Below, one piece after another: positions 23,339 to 32,830 of a DNA stretch of 64,000 nucleotides (position 1 is its first letter; each line of letters starts with the position of its first letter). Source of the stretch: Pontibacter beigongshangensis (lineage in GTDB: Bacteria > Bacteroidota > Bacteroidia > Cytophagales > Hymenobacteraceae). Made by a program: the position numbers and the translations under genes. The stretch lies in the NCBI RefSeq assembly GCF_014332515.1, contig NZ_VFSD01000028.1, positions 1 through 64,000 on the forward strand, given 5' to 3'. A model generated the notes under the pieces. It was not told the origin of the DNA. It searched no databases and was given only the letters and a program-made list of their open reading frames with translations.

Positions 23339-25681
23339 ATGAGAAAAGTATTCTTCCTTTGCTTGCTCATCCTGACCGCGTTTACCGGGCAGGCGCAGGA
23401 GCTGAAAGGAACCCCCGGCACCTTCACCCTTGGCAACAAGGAATTTCTGCTTAACGGAAAACCATTCATTATCCGGGCGGCGGAGCTGCATTATCCACGC
23501 ATTCCCAAAGCGTATTGGGAGCATCGTATCCAATTGAGCAAGGCAATGGGAATGAATACTATTTGTATTTACCTGTTCTGGAACCTGCACGAGCAGCAAG
23601 AGGGCGTTTTCGATTTTAAGGGTCAGAACGATATTGCGGAGTTTGTGAGGCTGGTTCAGAAAAACGGGATGTACTGCATTGTAAGGCCGGGGCCCTATGT
23701 ATGTGCCGAATGGGATATGGGCGGGCTGCCCTGGTGGCTGCTGAAAAAGGAAGATGTGCAGGTGCGTACACTGCAGGATCCTTATTTTATGGAGCGCACG
23801 AAGAAGTTTTTGTCCGCCGCTGCTAAAGAACTGGCGCCGCTGCAGATCCAGAATGGCGGCAACATCATCATGGTGCAGGTAGAGAACGAGTATGCTACGT
23901 TTGGCGAGGAGCAGGCTTATATGGAAGCTACCCGCGATGCCGTGCGTACAGCCGGTTTCGACAAAGTGCAGCTTTTCAGGTGCGACTGGCCTACGAACTT
24001 TAATAGGTACCAGCTCGATGGCGTAGCTACCACCCTGAATTTTGGGGCAGGCTCCAATGTGGAGGACAAGTTCAAAGTATTTCAGGAACTGAATCCTACG
24101 GCTCCTTTAATGTGCAGCGAGTACTGGTCCGGTTGGTTCGACCACTGGGGCAGACCACACGAAACCCGCTCCATCAGCAGCTTTATCGGGAGCCTGAAAG
24201 ATATGATGGACCGCCGTATCTCCTTCAGCCTCTACATGGCGCATGGTGGCACGTCGTTTGGGCAGTGGGGTGGAGCCAACGCGCCGCCATACTCTGCCAT
24301 GGCCACTTCTTACGACTATAATGCCCCCATCGGTGAGCAGGGCAACACCACCGACAAGTTTTTTGCCGTACGCAACTTGCTAAAAAACTACCTGCAGCCG
24401 GGCGAGATCTTAGGCGAGATTCCCGAAGCGAAAGAGATCATTGAAATCCCGACTTTCGAATTAAACCAGAGTGCCGGCTTGTTTGTGAACCTGCCTGCTC
24501 CAAAGAAGAGTGAAACCATCCAGCCGATGGAAAACTTTGACCAGGGCTGGGGACGCATTCTGTACCGCGCTACTATTCCGGCCTCTGCCGCAAGGCGCAA
24601 GCTTGTTATCACAGAACTGCACGACTGGGCCGCAGTATTTGTAAACGGCCAGCAGATCGGGAAACTGGATCGCCGCAGAGGCGACAATACCGTAGAACTG
24701 CCTCCGCTTACCACCGATGCGCAACTGGACATACTGGTAGAAGCAACAGGCCGTGTGAACTACGGCAAAGCCATTATCGACCGCAAGGGCATTACAGAAA
24801 AGGTGGAGCTAACAGATGGTAAAACAAGTACGGAAATCAAAAACTGGCTTGTTTACAACTTTCCGGTTGATTACGAATTTCAGAAGAAGGCAAAATTTAA
24901 GAAAGGCACTGCTACTGGTCCGGGCTGGTACAAAGGCACCTTTAAACTAACCAAAACAGGCGACACCTTTCTGGATGTGAGCTCCTGGGGGAAAGGCATG
25001 GTGTGGGTGAACGGGCATAACCTGGGCCGGTTTTGGAAAATTGGTCCACAGCAAACGCTCTATATTCCGGGCGTGTGGCTGAAAAAGGGCAAGAACGAAA
25101 TCATTATCCTGGATGTGGACAAGCCGGAAGCTACAAGAGTAGCAGGCCTGCGGGAGCCGATCCTGGATGAACTCCGTCCGGACGAATCGCTTCTGCACCG
25201 GGCCAAAGGCGAGGAGCTTGATCTTTCCGGTGAGGTTCCGGCTATCACAGGCTCCTTCTCTCCCGGCAACGGATGGCAGGAGGTGCAATTCCAGCAAACA
25301 CAGCAAGGTCGTTATTTGTGCTTCGAGGCGCTGAATGCCCAACAGGCAAACGATCCGCTTGCCTCCATGGCTGAACTGGAACTGCTCGATGAGAAAGGAA
25401 ACCAGCTATCCCGCCTGAAATGGAAAGTGGTGTATGCCGACAGCGAAGAAATAACAGCGGCCAACCATGCTGCCGACAAAGTATATGACCAGCAGGAATC
25501 CACGTTCTGGCAAACCCAGACGGTTGGTGGCAAGCCAAAGCATCCGCACCAGGTGGTGATAGACCTGGGCGAAGTCGTAAAGGTGAAAGGGTTCCGCTAC
25601 CTGCCACGTTCTGATAAAAGCACCGCCGGTATGATAAAAGATTACCGTGTGTTTTTAAAGGAAAGCCCTTTTAAGCTATAG
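23339..25681 (+). CDS. Glycoside hydrolase family 35 beta-galactosidase with C-terminal discoidin-like domain
   Basis: 780 residues, signal peptide at 1-19. GH35 catalytic barrel (about 25-350): acid/base E184 in VENEYATFG, nucleophile E261 in MCSEYWSGWFD. Two beta-sandwich domains follow (GWGRILYRATIP; GPGWYKGTFKL with WVNGHNLGRFWKIGPQ). The last 130 residues (ATRVAGLREP to the end, with VIDLGEVVKVKGFRYLPR) resemble an F5/8-type C carbohydrate-binding domain. It removes terminal beta-galactose from side chains. Same direction as GH95 and the mutarotase; 70 bases separate it from the latter. Confidence 0.94.
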   Translation: MRKVFFLCLLILTAFTGQAQELKGTPGTFTLGNKEFLLNGKPFIIRAAELHYPRIPKAYWEHRIQLSKAMGMNTICIYLFWNLHEQQEGVFDFKGQNDIAEFVRLVQKNGMYCIVRPGPYVCAEWDMGGLPWWLLKKEDVQVRTLQDPYFMERTKKFLSAAAKELAPLQIQNGGNIIMVQVENEYATFGEEQAYMEATRDAVRTAGFDKVQLFRCDWPTNFNRYQLDGVATTLNFGAGSNVEDKFKVFQELNPTAPLMCSEYWSGWFDHWGRPHETRSISSFIGSLKDMMDRRISFSLYMAHGGTSFGQWGGANAPPYSAMATSYDYNAPIGEQGNTTDKFFAVRNLLKNYLQPGEILGEIPEAKEIIEIPTFELNQSAGLFVNLPAPKKSETIQPMENFDQGWGRILYRATIPASAARRKLVITELHDWAAVFVNGQQIGKLDRRRGDNTVELPPLTTDAQLDILVEATGRVNYGKAIIDRKGITEKVELTDGKTSTEIKNWLVYNFPVDYEFQKKAKFKKGTATGPGWYKGTFKLTKTGDTFLDVSSWGKGMVWVNGHNLGRFWKIGPQQTLYIPGVWLKKGKNEIIILDVDKPEATRVAGLREPILDELRPDESLLHRAKGEELDLSGEVPAITGSFSPGNGWQEVQFQQTQQGRYLCFEALNAQQANDPLASMAELELLDEKGNQLSRLKWKVVYADSEEITAANHAADKVYDQQESTFWQTQTVGGKPKHPHQVVIDLGEVVKVKGFRYLPRSDKSTAGMIKDYRVFLKESPFKL

Positions 25682-25748
25682 CAACAGTAACTTATGTTTA
25701 ATTTTAATTATTGCTATATCACTACATAACATCATGATAAAACAAGCC

Positions 25749-27209
25749 ATGAAAGTCAGAACGCTGTTCATTTTTCTATTACTGATTGCCTCTCAAACTA
25801 TTGTCTCTGCTGCCGTACGGTTGCCAAAAATCCTGGGCAATAACATGGTGTTGCAGCGGGAGAAGCCATTGCCCATCTGGGGATGGGCCTCTGCAGGGGA
25901 GCAGGTAACGGTAACGTTTGCAGGTCAGCAAAAAACCGCTAAAGCAGATGCGGAAGGTACCTGGAAAGTTACCTTCGACCCTCTGAAGGCAAATGCCAAC
26001 CCACAGGAGATGACCATTGCAGGAAGTGATACCATAACGCTTTCTAATTTGCTGATCGGCGAAGTATGGCTATGCTCCGGCCAATCTAATATGGAGTATA
26101 CCATGAAACTCCATCCCAAATATGCCAGGCCGGCTAAAGGTATCGACAGTGCTGCTGTAGCCCTGACAAAAACACATCCTGGCATCCGGATTTTTAAGGT
26201 AGAGAAAGAACGGAGTAACCCCGACGTTACCTCCACCGGCTGGAATGAGTGCAGCGGAGAGGCCCTGGAAGCATTTTCTGCGATCGGCTTTTACTTTGCC
26301 AAAGATATTCAGAGAGAGCTGAACGTACCCATAGGTGTAATTTCTTCATCGTGGGGCGGAAGCCGGATAGAACCCTGGACACCCGCCGAGGCTTATAAGG
26401 CTTTGCCTGCCTTTGCGGCAGCGCTTCAGAGCGAGCCTTTTAAAGTAGACGAAGTGGAGCCAGGCAAGAACTACAGGAGTATGATCAAGCCATTAGCCCT
26501 GCGGGGCGTGCTTTGGTACCAGGGCGAATCGAACTGCATGCAACATGACGGTATGCGCTATGCAGATAAAATGCAGGCTTTGATTGAAGGCTGGCGCAAG
26601 GAGTGGGGAAACGAACAACTGCCATTCTACTCTGTTATGATCGCACCCTTCTTATACACTAAACGCAACGACCGTTTACCCCATACACCAGAAACACTCC
26701 CCGAGTTTTGGGAAGCACAAACACAATCCCTGAAGATTCCTTATACCGGCATGGCCGTGGTTACAGATTTAGTAGACGACCTGGGAGATATTCACCCGTC
26801 ATATAAATGGGAAATTGGCCGCAGATTGGCCTTAATTGCCTTAGCCAAAGACTACGATAAAAAGGTTGTGAGCCAGGGACCTGTTTTCAAAGAAATGAAA
26901 GTGAAGAAAAGGCAGGCTATTTTGTCTTTCGATCATGCTGATGGCTTGAAGAGTTTAGACGGCAAACCTCTTAGTTGGTTTAGCATAGCGGGAGCAGATG
27001 GCCAGTTTAAACCTGCTATTGCTAAAATTAAAGGCGATAAAGTAATTGTGTACGCTGAGGGAGTTAGAAAACCAGCCATAGTTCGCTTTGCCTGGAACGA
27101 AACTGCTATGCCCAACCTCTCCAATAAAGCAGGACTCCCGGCAGTACCTTTCTGCACCGATGCGCTAGAATGGAAGTATACTAAAAATAGTTTTATCGGA
27201 GCGGAGTAA
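25749..27209 (+). CDS. Sialate O-acetylesterase-type SGNH carbohydrate esterase
   Basis: 486 residues from the start at 25749, which opens a signal peptide (MKVRTLFIFLLLIASQTIV). Conserved segments of the family: N-terminal beta domain (LPKILGNNMVLQR, PIWGWASAGEQV), block I CSGQSNMEY with nucleophile S113, SSWGGSRIEPWTP and LWYQGESNC. It removes acetyl groups from sugars; in plant-polysaccharide loci such enzymes act on acetylated pectin or xylan rather than sialic acid. Last gene of the plus-strand run; its end converges on the GDSL esterase. Confidence 0.92.
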   Translation: MKVRTLFIFLLLIASQTIVSAAVRLPKILGNNMVLQREKPLPIWGWASAGEQVTVTFAGQQKTAKADAEGTWKVTFDPLKANANPQEMTIAGSDTITLSNLLIGEVWLCSGQSNMEYTMKLHPKYARPAKGIDSAAVALTKTHPGIRIFKVEKERSNPDVTSTGWNECSGEALEAFSAIGFYFAKDIQRELNVPIGVISSSWGGSRIEPWTPAEAYKALPAFAAALQSEPFKVDEVEPGKNYRSMIKPLALRGVLWYQGESNCMQHDGMRYADKMQALIEGWRKEWGNEQLPFYSVMIAPFLYTKRNDRLPHTPETLPEFWEAQTQSLKIPYTGMAVVTDLVDDLGDIHPSYKWEIGRRLALIALAKDYDKKVVSQGPVFKEMKVKKRQAILSFDHADGLKSLDGKPLSWFSIAGADGQFKPAIAKIKGDKVIVYAEGVRKPAIVRFAWNETAMPNLSNKAGLPAVPFCTDALEWKYTKNSFIGAE

Positions 27210-27315
27210 TATAAGAAGCCTCCTTCTTAAGATGATTCGTATCGGGTCTTTCTCTTCTCCAATCTTTCAGAAATGGCTGCCGATACAAAATTTCCCAAGG
27301 TACACTGCTGGAGCC

Positions 27316-28104
27316 TTATTTGAAAAACCTTAGTTTCCGTTTTACCTGCTTCATCCATTCCCGGGCCATTAGTTCGTGCCCGGGAACGGTAGGGTGTACG
27401 CCGTCCCAGATCCAGTAAGAAGCAGGCGCTTTGGCCAGCGCCTTGTCGAACACTTTCTGAAACGGAACAAAAACAGCCTTGTAATCCGTAGCCAACCGCT
27501 TCACAACTTCCTGCCGCTGCACCACATCGCTGTGCCAGGCCTCCCACTGTTGCTCAATACGACCTACCGGCAGTATAAACGGCTCGCAGAGCACCAGCAG
27601 TACATCAGGGTTCTGTTGCTGCATCTGATCCAGAAGTGTTCTGTAAACCGATTCATATTGTGCTACCGTCACTGCATTTTGTTGCTGGATAACGGAGGCC
27701 GCATCATTTATTCCGACTAAGATACTTAAAACATCAGGTTTCAGATCGAGTGTATCTGTTTGCCAGCGTTGCTCCAGGTCAGTTACCTTATTCCCGCTGA
27801 TGCCGCGGTTAAGGAACAGGAGGTTTTTGTCAGGGTGGTCGGCACCCACGCGGCTGGCAATGGAGAAGGCATAGCCATGGCCCATAATGTGGTTCGGGTC
27901 GTGGTTGCGACCCCATTTCCCGTCTGTTATCGAATCTCCCTGAAACAAAATGGTTAATCCCTTTCCATCCAGTTTATCAGGTGCAGGTACACTGGCAGCC
28001 ATAAGGGCTTGTGGCACCAAAGTAGTTGCTCCTGCTACTGCTATCTTCTTCAGGAAACTTCTCCTTGAATCTTTCAGGTTATCCATCTTATTATTAGTTG
28101 CCAT
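27316..28104 (-). CDS. Tat-exported SGNH/GDSL esterase (acetylesterase-like)
   Basis: 262 residues. N-terminal twin-arginine-type signal DSRRSFLKK followed by a hydrophobic segment. Block I FQGDSITDG (S58), block II with GISGNKVTDL, block III GINDAA and block V DGVHPTVPGH give the Ser-Gly-Asn-His set. It resembles rhamnogalacturonan or xylan acetylesterases. It is on the opposite strand to the adjacent locus but fits the same de-acetylation theme. A second in-frame ATG at 28086 is an alternative start. Confidence 0.9.
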   Translation of the reverse strand: MATNNKMDNLKDSRRSFLKKIAVAGATTLVPQALMAASVPAPDKLDGKGLTILFQGDSITDGKWGRNHDPNHIMGHGYAFSIASRVGADHPDKNLLFLNRGISGNKVTDLEQRWQTDTLDLKPDVLSILVGINDAASVIQQQNAVTVAQYESVYRTLLDQMQQQNPDVLLVLCEPFILPVGRIEQQWEAWHSDVVQRQEVVKRLATDYKAVFVPFQKVFDKALAKAPASYWIWDGVHPTVPGHELMAREWMKQVKRKLRFFK

Positions 28105-28431
28105 CAGGCTGCTTCAGTTATCTGTTTTCGAAATGGCTAAACGAAATCATTGCCTGCCACTTCTGATCCAAGATATGTAAAATTTCATTTCAGACTATCT
28201 TAAAGTTTCCTGTGAACGGAGAATATGTGCTTGCCCTACTGTATAAAGCAATTTGCCCTTGAAGAATGCCTGGGCAGGACCTATACTGGCTGTCAGTTTC
28301 TAAAGCACTTTTAAGCACCAAGATAGAGCAGGATAGTTTCTTGCCTGATGTTACATAAGTTTAGAAATGACCTTCCTTACCCTGTAAAAATAATCTCTTC
28401 AAAGCTGGCAAACGCTACAAAAGGTAGAAGG
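28105..28431. other. Divergent intergenic region, carbohydrate locus
   Basis: About 330 bases before A-element copy 11, between the GDSL esterase and PL22-like genes. It should hold both promoters. I see no inverted-repeat operator or terminator. Confidence 0.4.
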
Positions 28432-28483
28432 TGCAGCAGCAGTAGCAGCAGCTCCGGAGGGCCAAATTCATTAGAATAATTTA
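28432..28483 (-). repeat. A-element copy 11
   Basis: GCAGCAGCAGTAGCAGCAG tail, CTCCGGAGGGCC core, AATTCATTAGAATAATTT head complement. It sits in a divergent promoter region 75 bases before the PL22-like start. Confidence 0.85.
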
Positions 28484-28557
28484 CCATTGTCAGGCACGTG
28501 CTGCTGTTTCGTTTAGCACAAGGCAGTTAGCGCAGCCTGAGAAGAAAAATCAACCTT

Positions 28558-29946
28558 ATGAAAACTAGATTCCTTTTATCGTTCGCAGTGGCCTTGGGGG
28601 CATCTGTTTTGCTTGCAGCGGCTGCTCATGCCCAAATCGGCACGCGCTTTCCATCAGAAAGAAAAGTGGTGAAAGATCCTGTAACCGGCACGATGCTTAC
28701 CTTCCTGACCAGCACACCGCATGGCGATTCGAAGATATACCCAACGCACCCACAATGGACCTCCGATGGGCAATGGGTCATATTCCGGTCGGGACGCGTG
28801 AAGGGGGAGGCGCTGGCGGTGCATGAGAAAACCGGTGAAATGGTGCAGGTAACCGAAGGCGGCTACTCTGGTATGCTGAACATCGCACAAAAATCCATGA
28901 AACTGTACTTTATGCGCAACCCCTCCGGAAGCGAGGCACAGCCCCGTGGCAGCCGTGCCCTGGAAATCGTGGAAGTGGATCTGGCCAAACTTTTTGCCGA
29001 CAGTAAGTCGGGCAAGATGAATCCTGCCAGCACCTATCAGCGTGTTTGCGGCACCACCCCACCCGAAATAGGTGCCGGTGGCGACATGGCCCTGGATGCG
29101 GATGAAGAATGGGTTTACTTCAGAGTAGGTCGAGAGGAAGCGGCCCGGCACCTGCCCAAAGAAACAAAAGTAGAGGATAACTTTGGTCCCCGGAATATGG
29201 GAGCTGGTCCGTCTGGCCTGGCTGCCATGAACGTGAAAACCGGAAGTTTGAAACATGTGGTGTCGGTGCCGTTTCAGATGGGGCATATCCAGACAAACCC
29301 CTGGGTGCCGGGAGAGATCATCTTCTGCTGGGAAACAGGTGGCAAGTCGCCACAGCGGACCTGGACGGTGATGGCCGACGGCTCAGGCCTGCGCCCGCTC
29401 TACCCTGAATCAGAATACGAATGGGTGACGCATGAGGCAGTTATTACCCGCGATGAAGTTGCTTTCGCCATTATGGGGCATCGCAAGGTAGGTACAGGCA
29501 GCGCCTCGGCTATGGCCTCCACAGCCAGCGACCCCACCAACCCGGGGCAGGAAGTTAGCTGGGGACCTTCGGGTACACGTGAGAAGCCAACCGGGCTGGG
29601 CATTGTAAACCTCCGAACCAGAGAAATGACCATTGCCGGACAAACTCCCAGCGGCAGCGGACTCTGGCACGTGCACGGCTCCCCGGACGGCAAATGGGCC
29701 GTAGGCGACGACTTTTCCCGAAGCCTCTACCTGATCGACCGTGACACGCGGGAAATGATCATGCTCACCACCGGCCATAAGACTACTGCCTCAGATCACC
29801 CGCACCCCACCTTCAGCCGCGACGGCACCAAGTTTCAGATACAGTCGGCCATGCTCTCAGAAGACAACCGCTCCATGAACATCTGCATTGTGCCGGTGCC
29901 ACAGGCATGGCTGAAACGAACGCATAAAACCACAAACGCAAAATAA
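28558..29946 (+). CDS. Oligogalacturonate lyase-like protein (PL22-type propeller)
   Basis: 462 residues with a signal peptide (MKTRFLLSFAVALGASVLL, cleavage after AHA). Repeated blades HPQWTSDGQWVIFRSG, GHIQTNPWVPGEIIFCWETGG and HVHGSPDGKWAVGDDFSR match the seven-bladed propeller of oligogalacturonate lyases, with His residues in HGDSKIYPTHPQW, MGHIQTNPW and TSDHPHP-like blocks at positions used for the catalytic Mn2+. It would cleave 4,5-unsaturated digalacturonate by beta-elimination. A signal peptide is unusual, since classical Ogl is cytosolic; TolB-like sugar-binding propellers are an alternative. Confidence 0.82.
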   Translation: MKTRFLLSFAVALGASVLLAAAAHAQIGTRFPSERKVVKDPVTGTMLTFLTSTPHGDSKIYPTHPQWTSDGQWVIFRSGRVKGEALAVHEKTGEMVQVTEGGYSGMLNIAQKSMKLYFMRNPSGSEAQPRGSRALEIVEVDLAKLFADSKSGKMNPASTYQRVCGTTPPEIGAGGDMALDADEEWVYFRVGREEAARHLPKETKVEDNFGPRNMGAGPSGLAAMNVKTGSLKHVVSVPFQMGHIQTNPWVPGEIIFCWETGGKSPQRTWTVMADGSGLRPLYPESEYEWVTHEAVITRDEVAFAIMGHRKVGTGSASAMASTASDPTNPGQEVSWGPSGTREKPTGLGIVNLRTREMTIAGQTPSGSGLWHVHGSPDGKWAVGDDFSRSLYLIDRDTREMIMLTTGHKTTASDHPHPTFSRDGTKFQIQSAMLSEDNRSMNICIVPVPQAWLKRTHKTTNAK

Positions 29947-30410
29947 TCATCCCACACTTAATTGTTAGCATAATTTTTACACCCGCTAACAGTTAACAGC
30001 TTCCATATTTCCGGAATCAATACCATGCCAAAGGGCAGATGAGGTTGCCAGGTGCACCAATGGCGATTTTTTGTTGGGGGAAGGGTCCCTCATAATAGAG
30101 CGTTCAGCGAGAGAGGGTAGGGCGCCTCGGTTCTCATCAAGGAGAAAAGTAAAGCCCAGCCGGAGAGGCGAAAACCAGTAAAACGCATCAACTTTTAATG
30201 GTAGCAGCATGAAGAGGTAGAACGAGATAAACTTATTTCCAGTGGCATATGCTAACAGCGATTTAGTATTAGAAGTAAAGAAATGATTGCTTAACGTATG
30301 CAGCCATCGTTTCCGCTTTTATATTCCGCTTCAATTCCAGCTTCCATTTCACCTCCTCTGTATTTTTTTATATCTTCCTTCCGGAAAAATAAAAAGAGCA
30401 TCTACCACAC
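29947..30410. other. Gene-free gap with A-element remnant
   Basis: About 460 bases. GTTAGCATAATTT at 29964-29976 looks like the head of a reverse-strand A-element whose core and tail are gone. No gene, terminator or operator seen; it should contain the promoter of the M49-like gene. Confidence 0.4.
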
Positions 30411-32075
30411 ATGAAACCAACACACATCTTATTGGCCGCTGCCCTGGCCGCTACCTTGCTAGGGTGCAGCAGCCAGAAAACAGGAGAGGCGCACGAAGGA
30501 GCAACAGTACAAACAGAGCCAACCGGAGCCCTGCAGGAAAAGCTGGGCATGTACACCACCGTGCGCCTTACCGCCGACCTGAGCAAGCTGAGCGACCGCG
30601 ACCGCCAGATGATTCCGCTGCTGATAGAAGCCGGTAAAATAATGGACGAGCTGTTCTGGTACGAAGCCTACGGCCAGCGCGACTCTCTGCTCAATGCCCT
30701 CGCTGATGAGTCGGCTAAACAGTTTGTGAAAATCAACTATGGCCCCTGGGACCGCCTGAACAACAATGAATCCTTTATAGAAGGTGTAGGGCCTAAGCCA
30801 GACGCGGCCAACTTTTACCCGCACGACATGACCAAGGAGGAGTTTGAACAGGCCGACCTCCCTGACAAAACAAGCCAGTACACGCTTCTACGCCGCAACG
30901 CCAGCGGCAAGCTGGTTACCGTGCCCTATCATACACAGTTCAGGGAGCAGGTGGAACGGGCATCGGACCTGCTGCGTGAGGCGGCCACCCTCGCCGACGA
31001 TCAGGGGCTGAAAAAGTATCTGAACATGCGTGCCCAGGCGCTGCTCACCGATAACTACCAACCCAGCGACCTCGCCTGGATGGACATGAAAAACAACACC
31101 ATCGATGTGGTCATCGGACCGATAGAGACTTACGAAGACAAGCTCTTTGGCTACAAAGCCGCTCATGAGGCCTATATCCTCATCAAAGACATGGAGTGGA
31201 GCAAACGATTAGAAAAGTATGCTGCTTTTCTGCCGGAGCTTCAGAAAGGGCTTCCGGTTGGGGCCAGCTACAAAAAAGAGATGCCCGGCTCCGATGCTGA
31301 TCTGAATGCCTATGACGTGATATACTATGCCGGCGACTGCAACGCCGGCAGCAAGACCATCGCCATAAACCTGCCCAACGACGAGGAGGTGCAGCTCCAG
31401 AAAGGTACCCGCCGGCTACAACTCAAAAATGCCATGCGGGCCAAGTTCGACAAGATCATGCTTCCCATTGCGGAGGAGCTGATTGTGCCGGACCAGCAGC
31501 AGCACGTTACCTTCGATGCCTTTTTTGGCAACACCATGTTCCACGAGGTGGCGCACGGGCTGGGCATCAAAAACACCATCAACGGCAAAGGCACGGTGCG
31601 GGAGGCGCTGAAAGAGCACGCCTCTGCGCTGGAAGAAGGCAAAGCCGACATCCTGGGCCTCTACATGATCTCGCAGCTGCACGAGAAAGGCGAAGTAGAA
31701 GGTAAGCTCGAAGATTACTACACCACTTTTCTGGCTGGTATTTTCCGGTCGGTGCGTTTTGGGGCAGCCAGTGCACACGGCAAGGCCAACATGGTGCGAT
31801 TCAACTTTTTCAGGGACCAGGGCGCTTTTTCCAGAGATGAGCAAACTGGCAAATACCGTGTGGACTATGTAAAGATGCGCACTGCCATGAACAAGCTCTC
31901 GGAACTGATCCTGACGCTGCAGGGCAACGGCGATTATGCCGGTGTGGGTGACCTGCTCAACCAGCAAGGCCAGATCAGCACCCAACTCCAGAGCGACCTC
32001 GACCGCCTGAGCCAGAACAACATTCCGGTGGACATTGTGTTTGAACAGGGCGTTGAGGTGCTAGGGCTGCGGTAA
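30411..32075 (+). CDS. M49-like zinc metallopeptidase lipoprotein (DPP III family relative)
   Basis: 554 residues. Lipobox LLGC (C19), so membrane-anchored outside the cytoplasm. The C-terminal half has the zinc motif HEVAH (378-382) followed by a downstream Glu pair in LEEGKAD (408-413), the arrangement of dipeptidyl-peptidase III-like enzymes. Classical DPP III has HEXXGH, so this is a distinct branch, sometimes annotated as Zn-dependent hydrolase. Conserved VREALKEHASALEEGKADILGL lies in between. Probably releases dipeptides from peptides in the periplasm. Monocistronic. Confidence 0.85.
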   Translation: MKPTHILLAAALAATLLGCSSQKTGEAHEGATVQTEPTGALQEKLGMYTTVRLTADLSKLSDRDRQMIPLLIEAGKIMDELFWYEAYGQRDSLLNALADESAKQFVKINYGPWDRLNNNESFIEGVGPKPDAANFYPHDMTKEEFEQADLPDKTSQYTLLRRNASGKLVTVPYHTQFREQVERASDLLREAATLADDQGLKKYLNMRAQALLTDNYQPSDLAWMDMKNNTIDVVIGPIETYEDKLFGYKAAHEAYILIKDMEWSKRLEKYAAFLPELQKGLPVGASYKKEMPGSDADLNAYDVIYYAGDCNAGSKTIAINLPNDEEVQLQKGTRRLQLKNAMRAKFDKIMLPIAEELIVPDQQQHVTFDAFFGNTMFHEVAHGLGIKNTINGKGTVREALKEHASALEEGKADILGLYMISQLHEKGEVEGKLEDYYTTFLAGIFRSVRFGAASAHGKANMVRFNFFRDQGAFSRDEQTGKYRVDYVKMRTAMNKLSELILTLQGNGDYAGVGDLLNQQGQISTQLQSDLDRLSQNNIPVDIVFEQGVEVLGLR

Positions 32076-32240
32076 AAAGACTGCTGCCGTTGTATAGTCA
32101 GCTGCACAACTTATCGGGATTTGTTTCATCTTTTTACAATGAATAAATGTCGTGATACGTGTGTCGATTTTCTCAAGGAGACGCCATGTAGGATTCCGGT
32201 AGGGTAAGTCGCAGGCTTTAGCACCAGGTAGGGCTCCCGC

Positions 32241-32290
32241 AAAATTATGCTAATGAAAACAGGCCTCCGGAGCTTTCTGCTGCTGATACA
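32241..32290 (+). repeat. A-element copy 13
   Basis: AAAATTATGCTAATGAAAAC head, GGCCTCCGGAGC core, CTGCTGCTGAT tail. Its ATG (32253) opens a 42-codon frame that continues well past the element. Confidence 0.85.
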
Positions 32291-32381
32291 CCTGATCCTT
32301 GTAAGCTGCTGCATTTTTAGCAGGGCAGGTGTGGCGGCCGCAGAAAAGAAGGAGCCTCAGAGAAAAAGGAACTATCCCTAA
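32253..32381 (+). CDS. Possible 42-aa lipoprotein starting inside an A-element
   Basis: The ATG of A-element copy 13 starts a frame reading MKTGLRSFLLLIHLILVSCC and then a short Lys/Arg-rich tail ending at TAA 32379-32381. Residues 16-19 (LVSC) satisfy a lipobox. A terminator follows 16 bases after the stop. Against it: the N-terminal part is repeat-derived, and most other copies stop quickly in the same frame. Treat as speculative. Confidence 0.3.
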   Translation: MKTGLRSFLLLIHLILVSCCIFSRAGVAAAEKKEPQRKRNYP

Positions 32382-32396
32382 AAACAGGTATATTTT

Positions 32397-32439
32397 AAGG
32401 AAGGGGGTACATCTTTTGGGTGTACCCCTTTCCTTTTTT
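32397..32439 (+). terminator. Terminator hairpin
   Basis: AAGGAAGGGGGTACA pairs with TGTACCCCTTTCCTT (one bulge), then a T-run. It is 320 bases past the M49-like stop and 16 past the small frame at 32253-32381. Confidence 0.75.
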
Positions 32440-32494
32440 AGTATAATGTCTGGTGTAGCCCTTGTTATATCGGGGTTTTAATATTTAGTAGTAA

Positions 32495-32512
32495 CCTATT
32501 AGGTGTAATAGG
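32495..32512. promoter_or_regulatory. Small inverted repeat upstream of a 69-aa gene
   Basis: CCTATT-AGGTGT-AATAGG, 56 bases before the ATG at 32568, in an AT-rich promoter-like stretch. It could be an operator; no regulator is evident. Confidence 0.3.
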
Positions 32513-32567
32513 AGTAAGTTATCTTTCCAAGTAATTATAAATCAGATTTTTAATTTAACTGCAAGTG

Positions 32568-32777
32568 ATGAAAAGCTATTATGAATTCAATCCGGGCAGC
32601 CCTCAGGAGCGGCAGGAAAGAGAAAGATTGTATCCTGAATTATCCAAATTTCACATCGCACTTCGTGAGGAGTTGAGCGAAGAAGAGTATTTCAGTTTTT
32701 ATAGCGCTGAAAAGGAAAGTATCAAGCCTTTTATGATCCCAAACCAATCCTATACATCAACATGGAGGCATGCTTAG
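32568..32777 (+). CDS. Small protein of unknown function, 69 aa
   Basis: Begins MKSYYEFNPGSPQERQERE, acidic and aromatic, with an LREELSEEEYFSFYSAEKE helix; ends TSTWRHA. The ATG at 32565 adds one Met. It is flanked by its own AT-rich promoter-like leader and a strong terminator at 32796-32830, which supports a real transcript. No family recognised. Confidence 0.6.
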   Translation: MKSYYEFNPGSPQERQERERLYPELSKFHIALREELSEEEYFSFYSAEKESIKPFMIPNQSYTSTWRHA

Positions 32778-32795
32778 TTAAGTTCTTATCCAGGT

Positions 32796-32830
32796 AAAAA
32801 GGTAAGCCACTCAAAGGTTTACCTTTTTTT
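32796..32830 (+). terminator. Terminator after the 69-aa gene
   Basis: AAAAAGGTAA pairs with TTACCTTTTT and extends into a seven-T run; 19 bases after the stop. Confidence 0.85.

Noticed and set aside
25749..27209. Sialic acid utilisation locus
   Set aside because: Only the esterase family name suggests sialate; no sialidase, NanA or transporter is present, and the neighbours fit plant-type glycans.
28558..29946. TolB component of the Tol-Pal system
   Set aside because: Propeller blades with the HGDSKIY and oligogalacturonate-lyase-like blocks, no Tol-Pal neighbours, and a carbohydrate context favour a PL22-like assignment.
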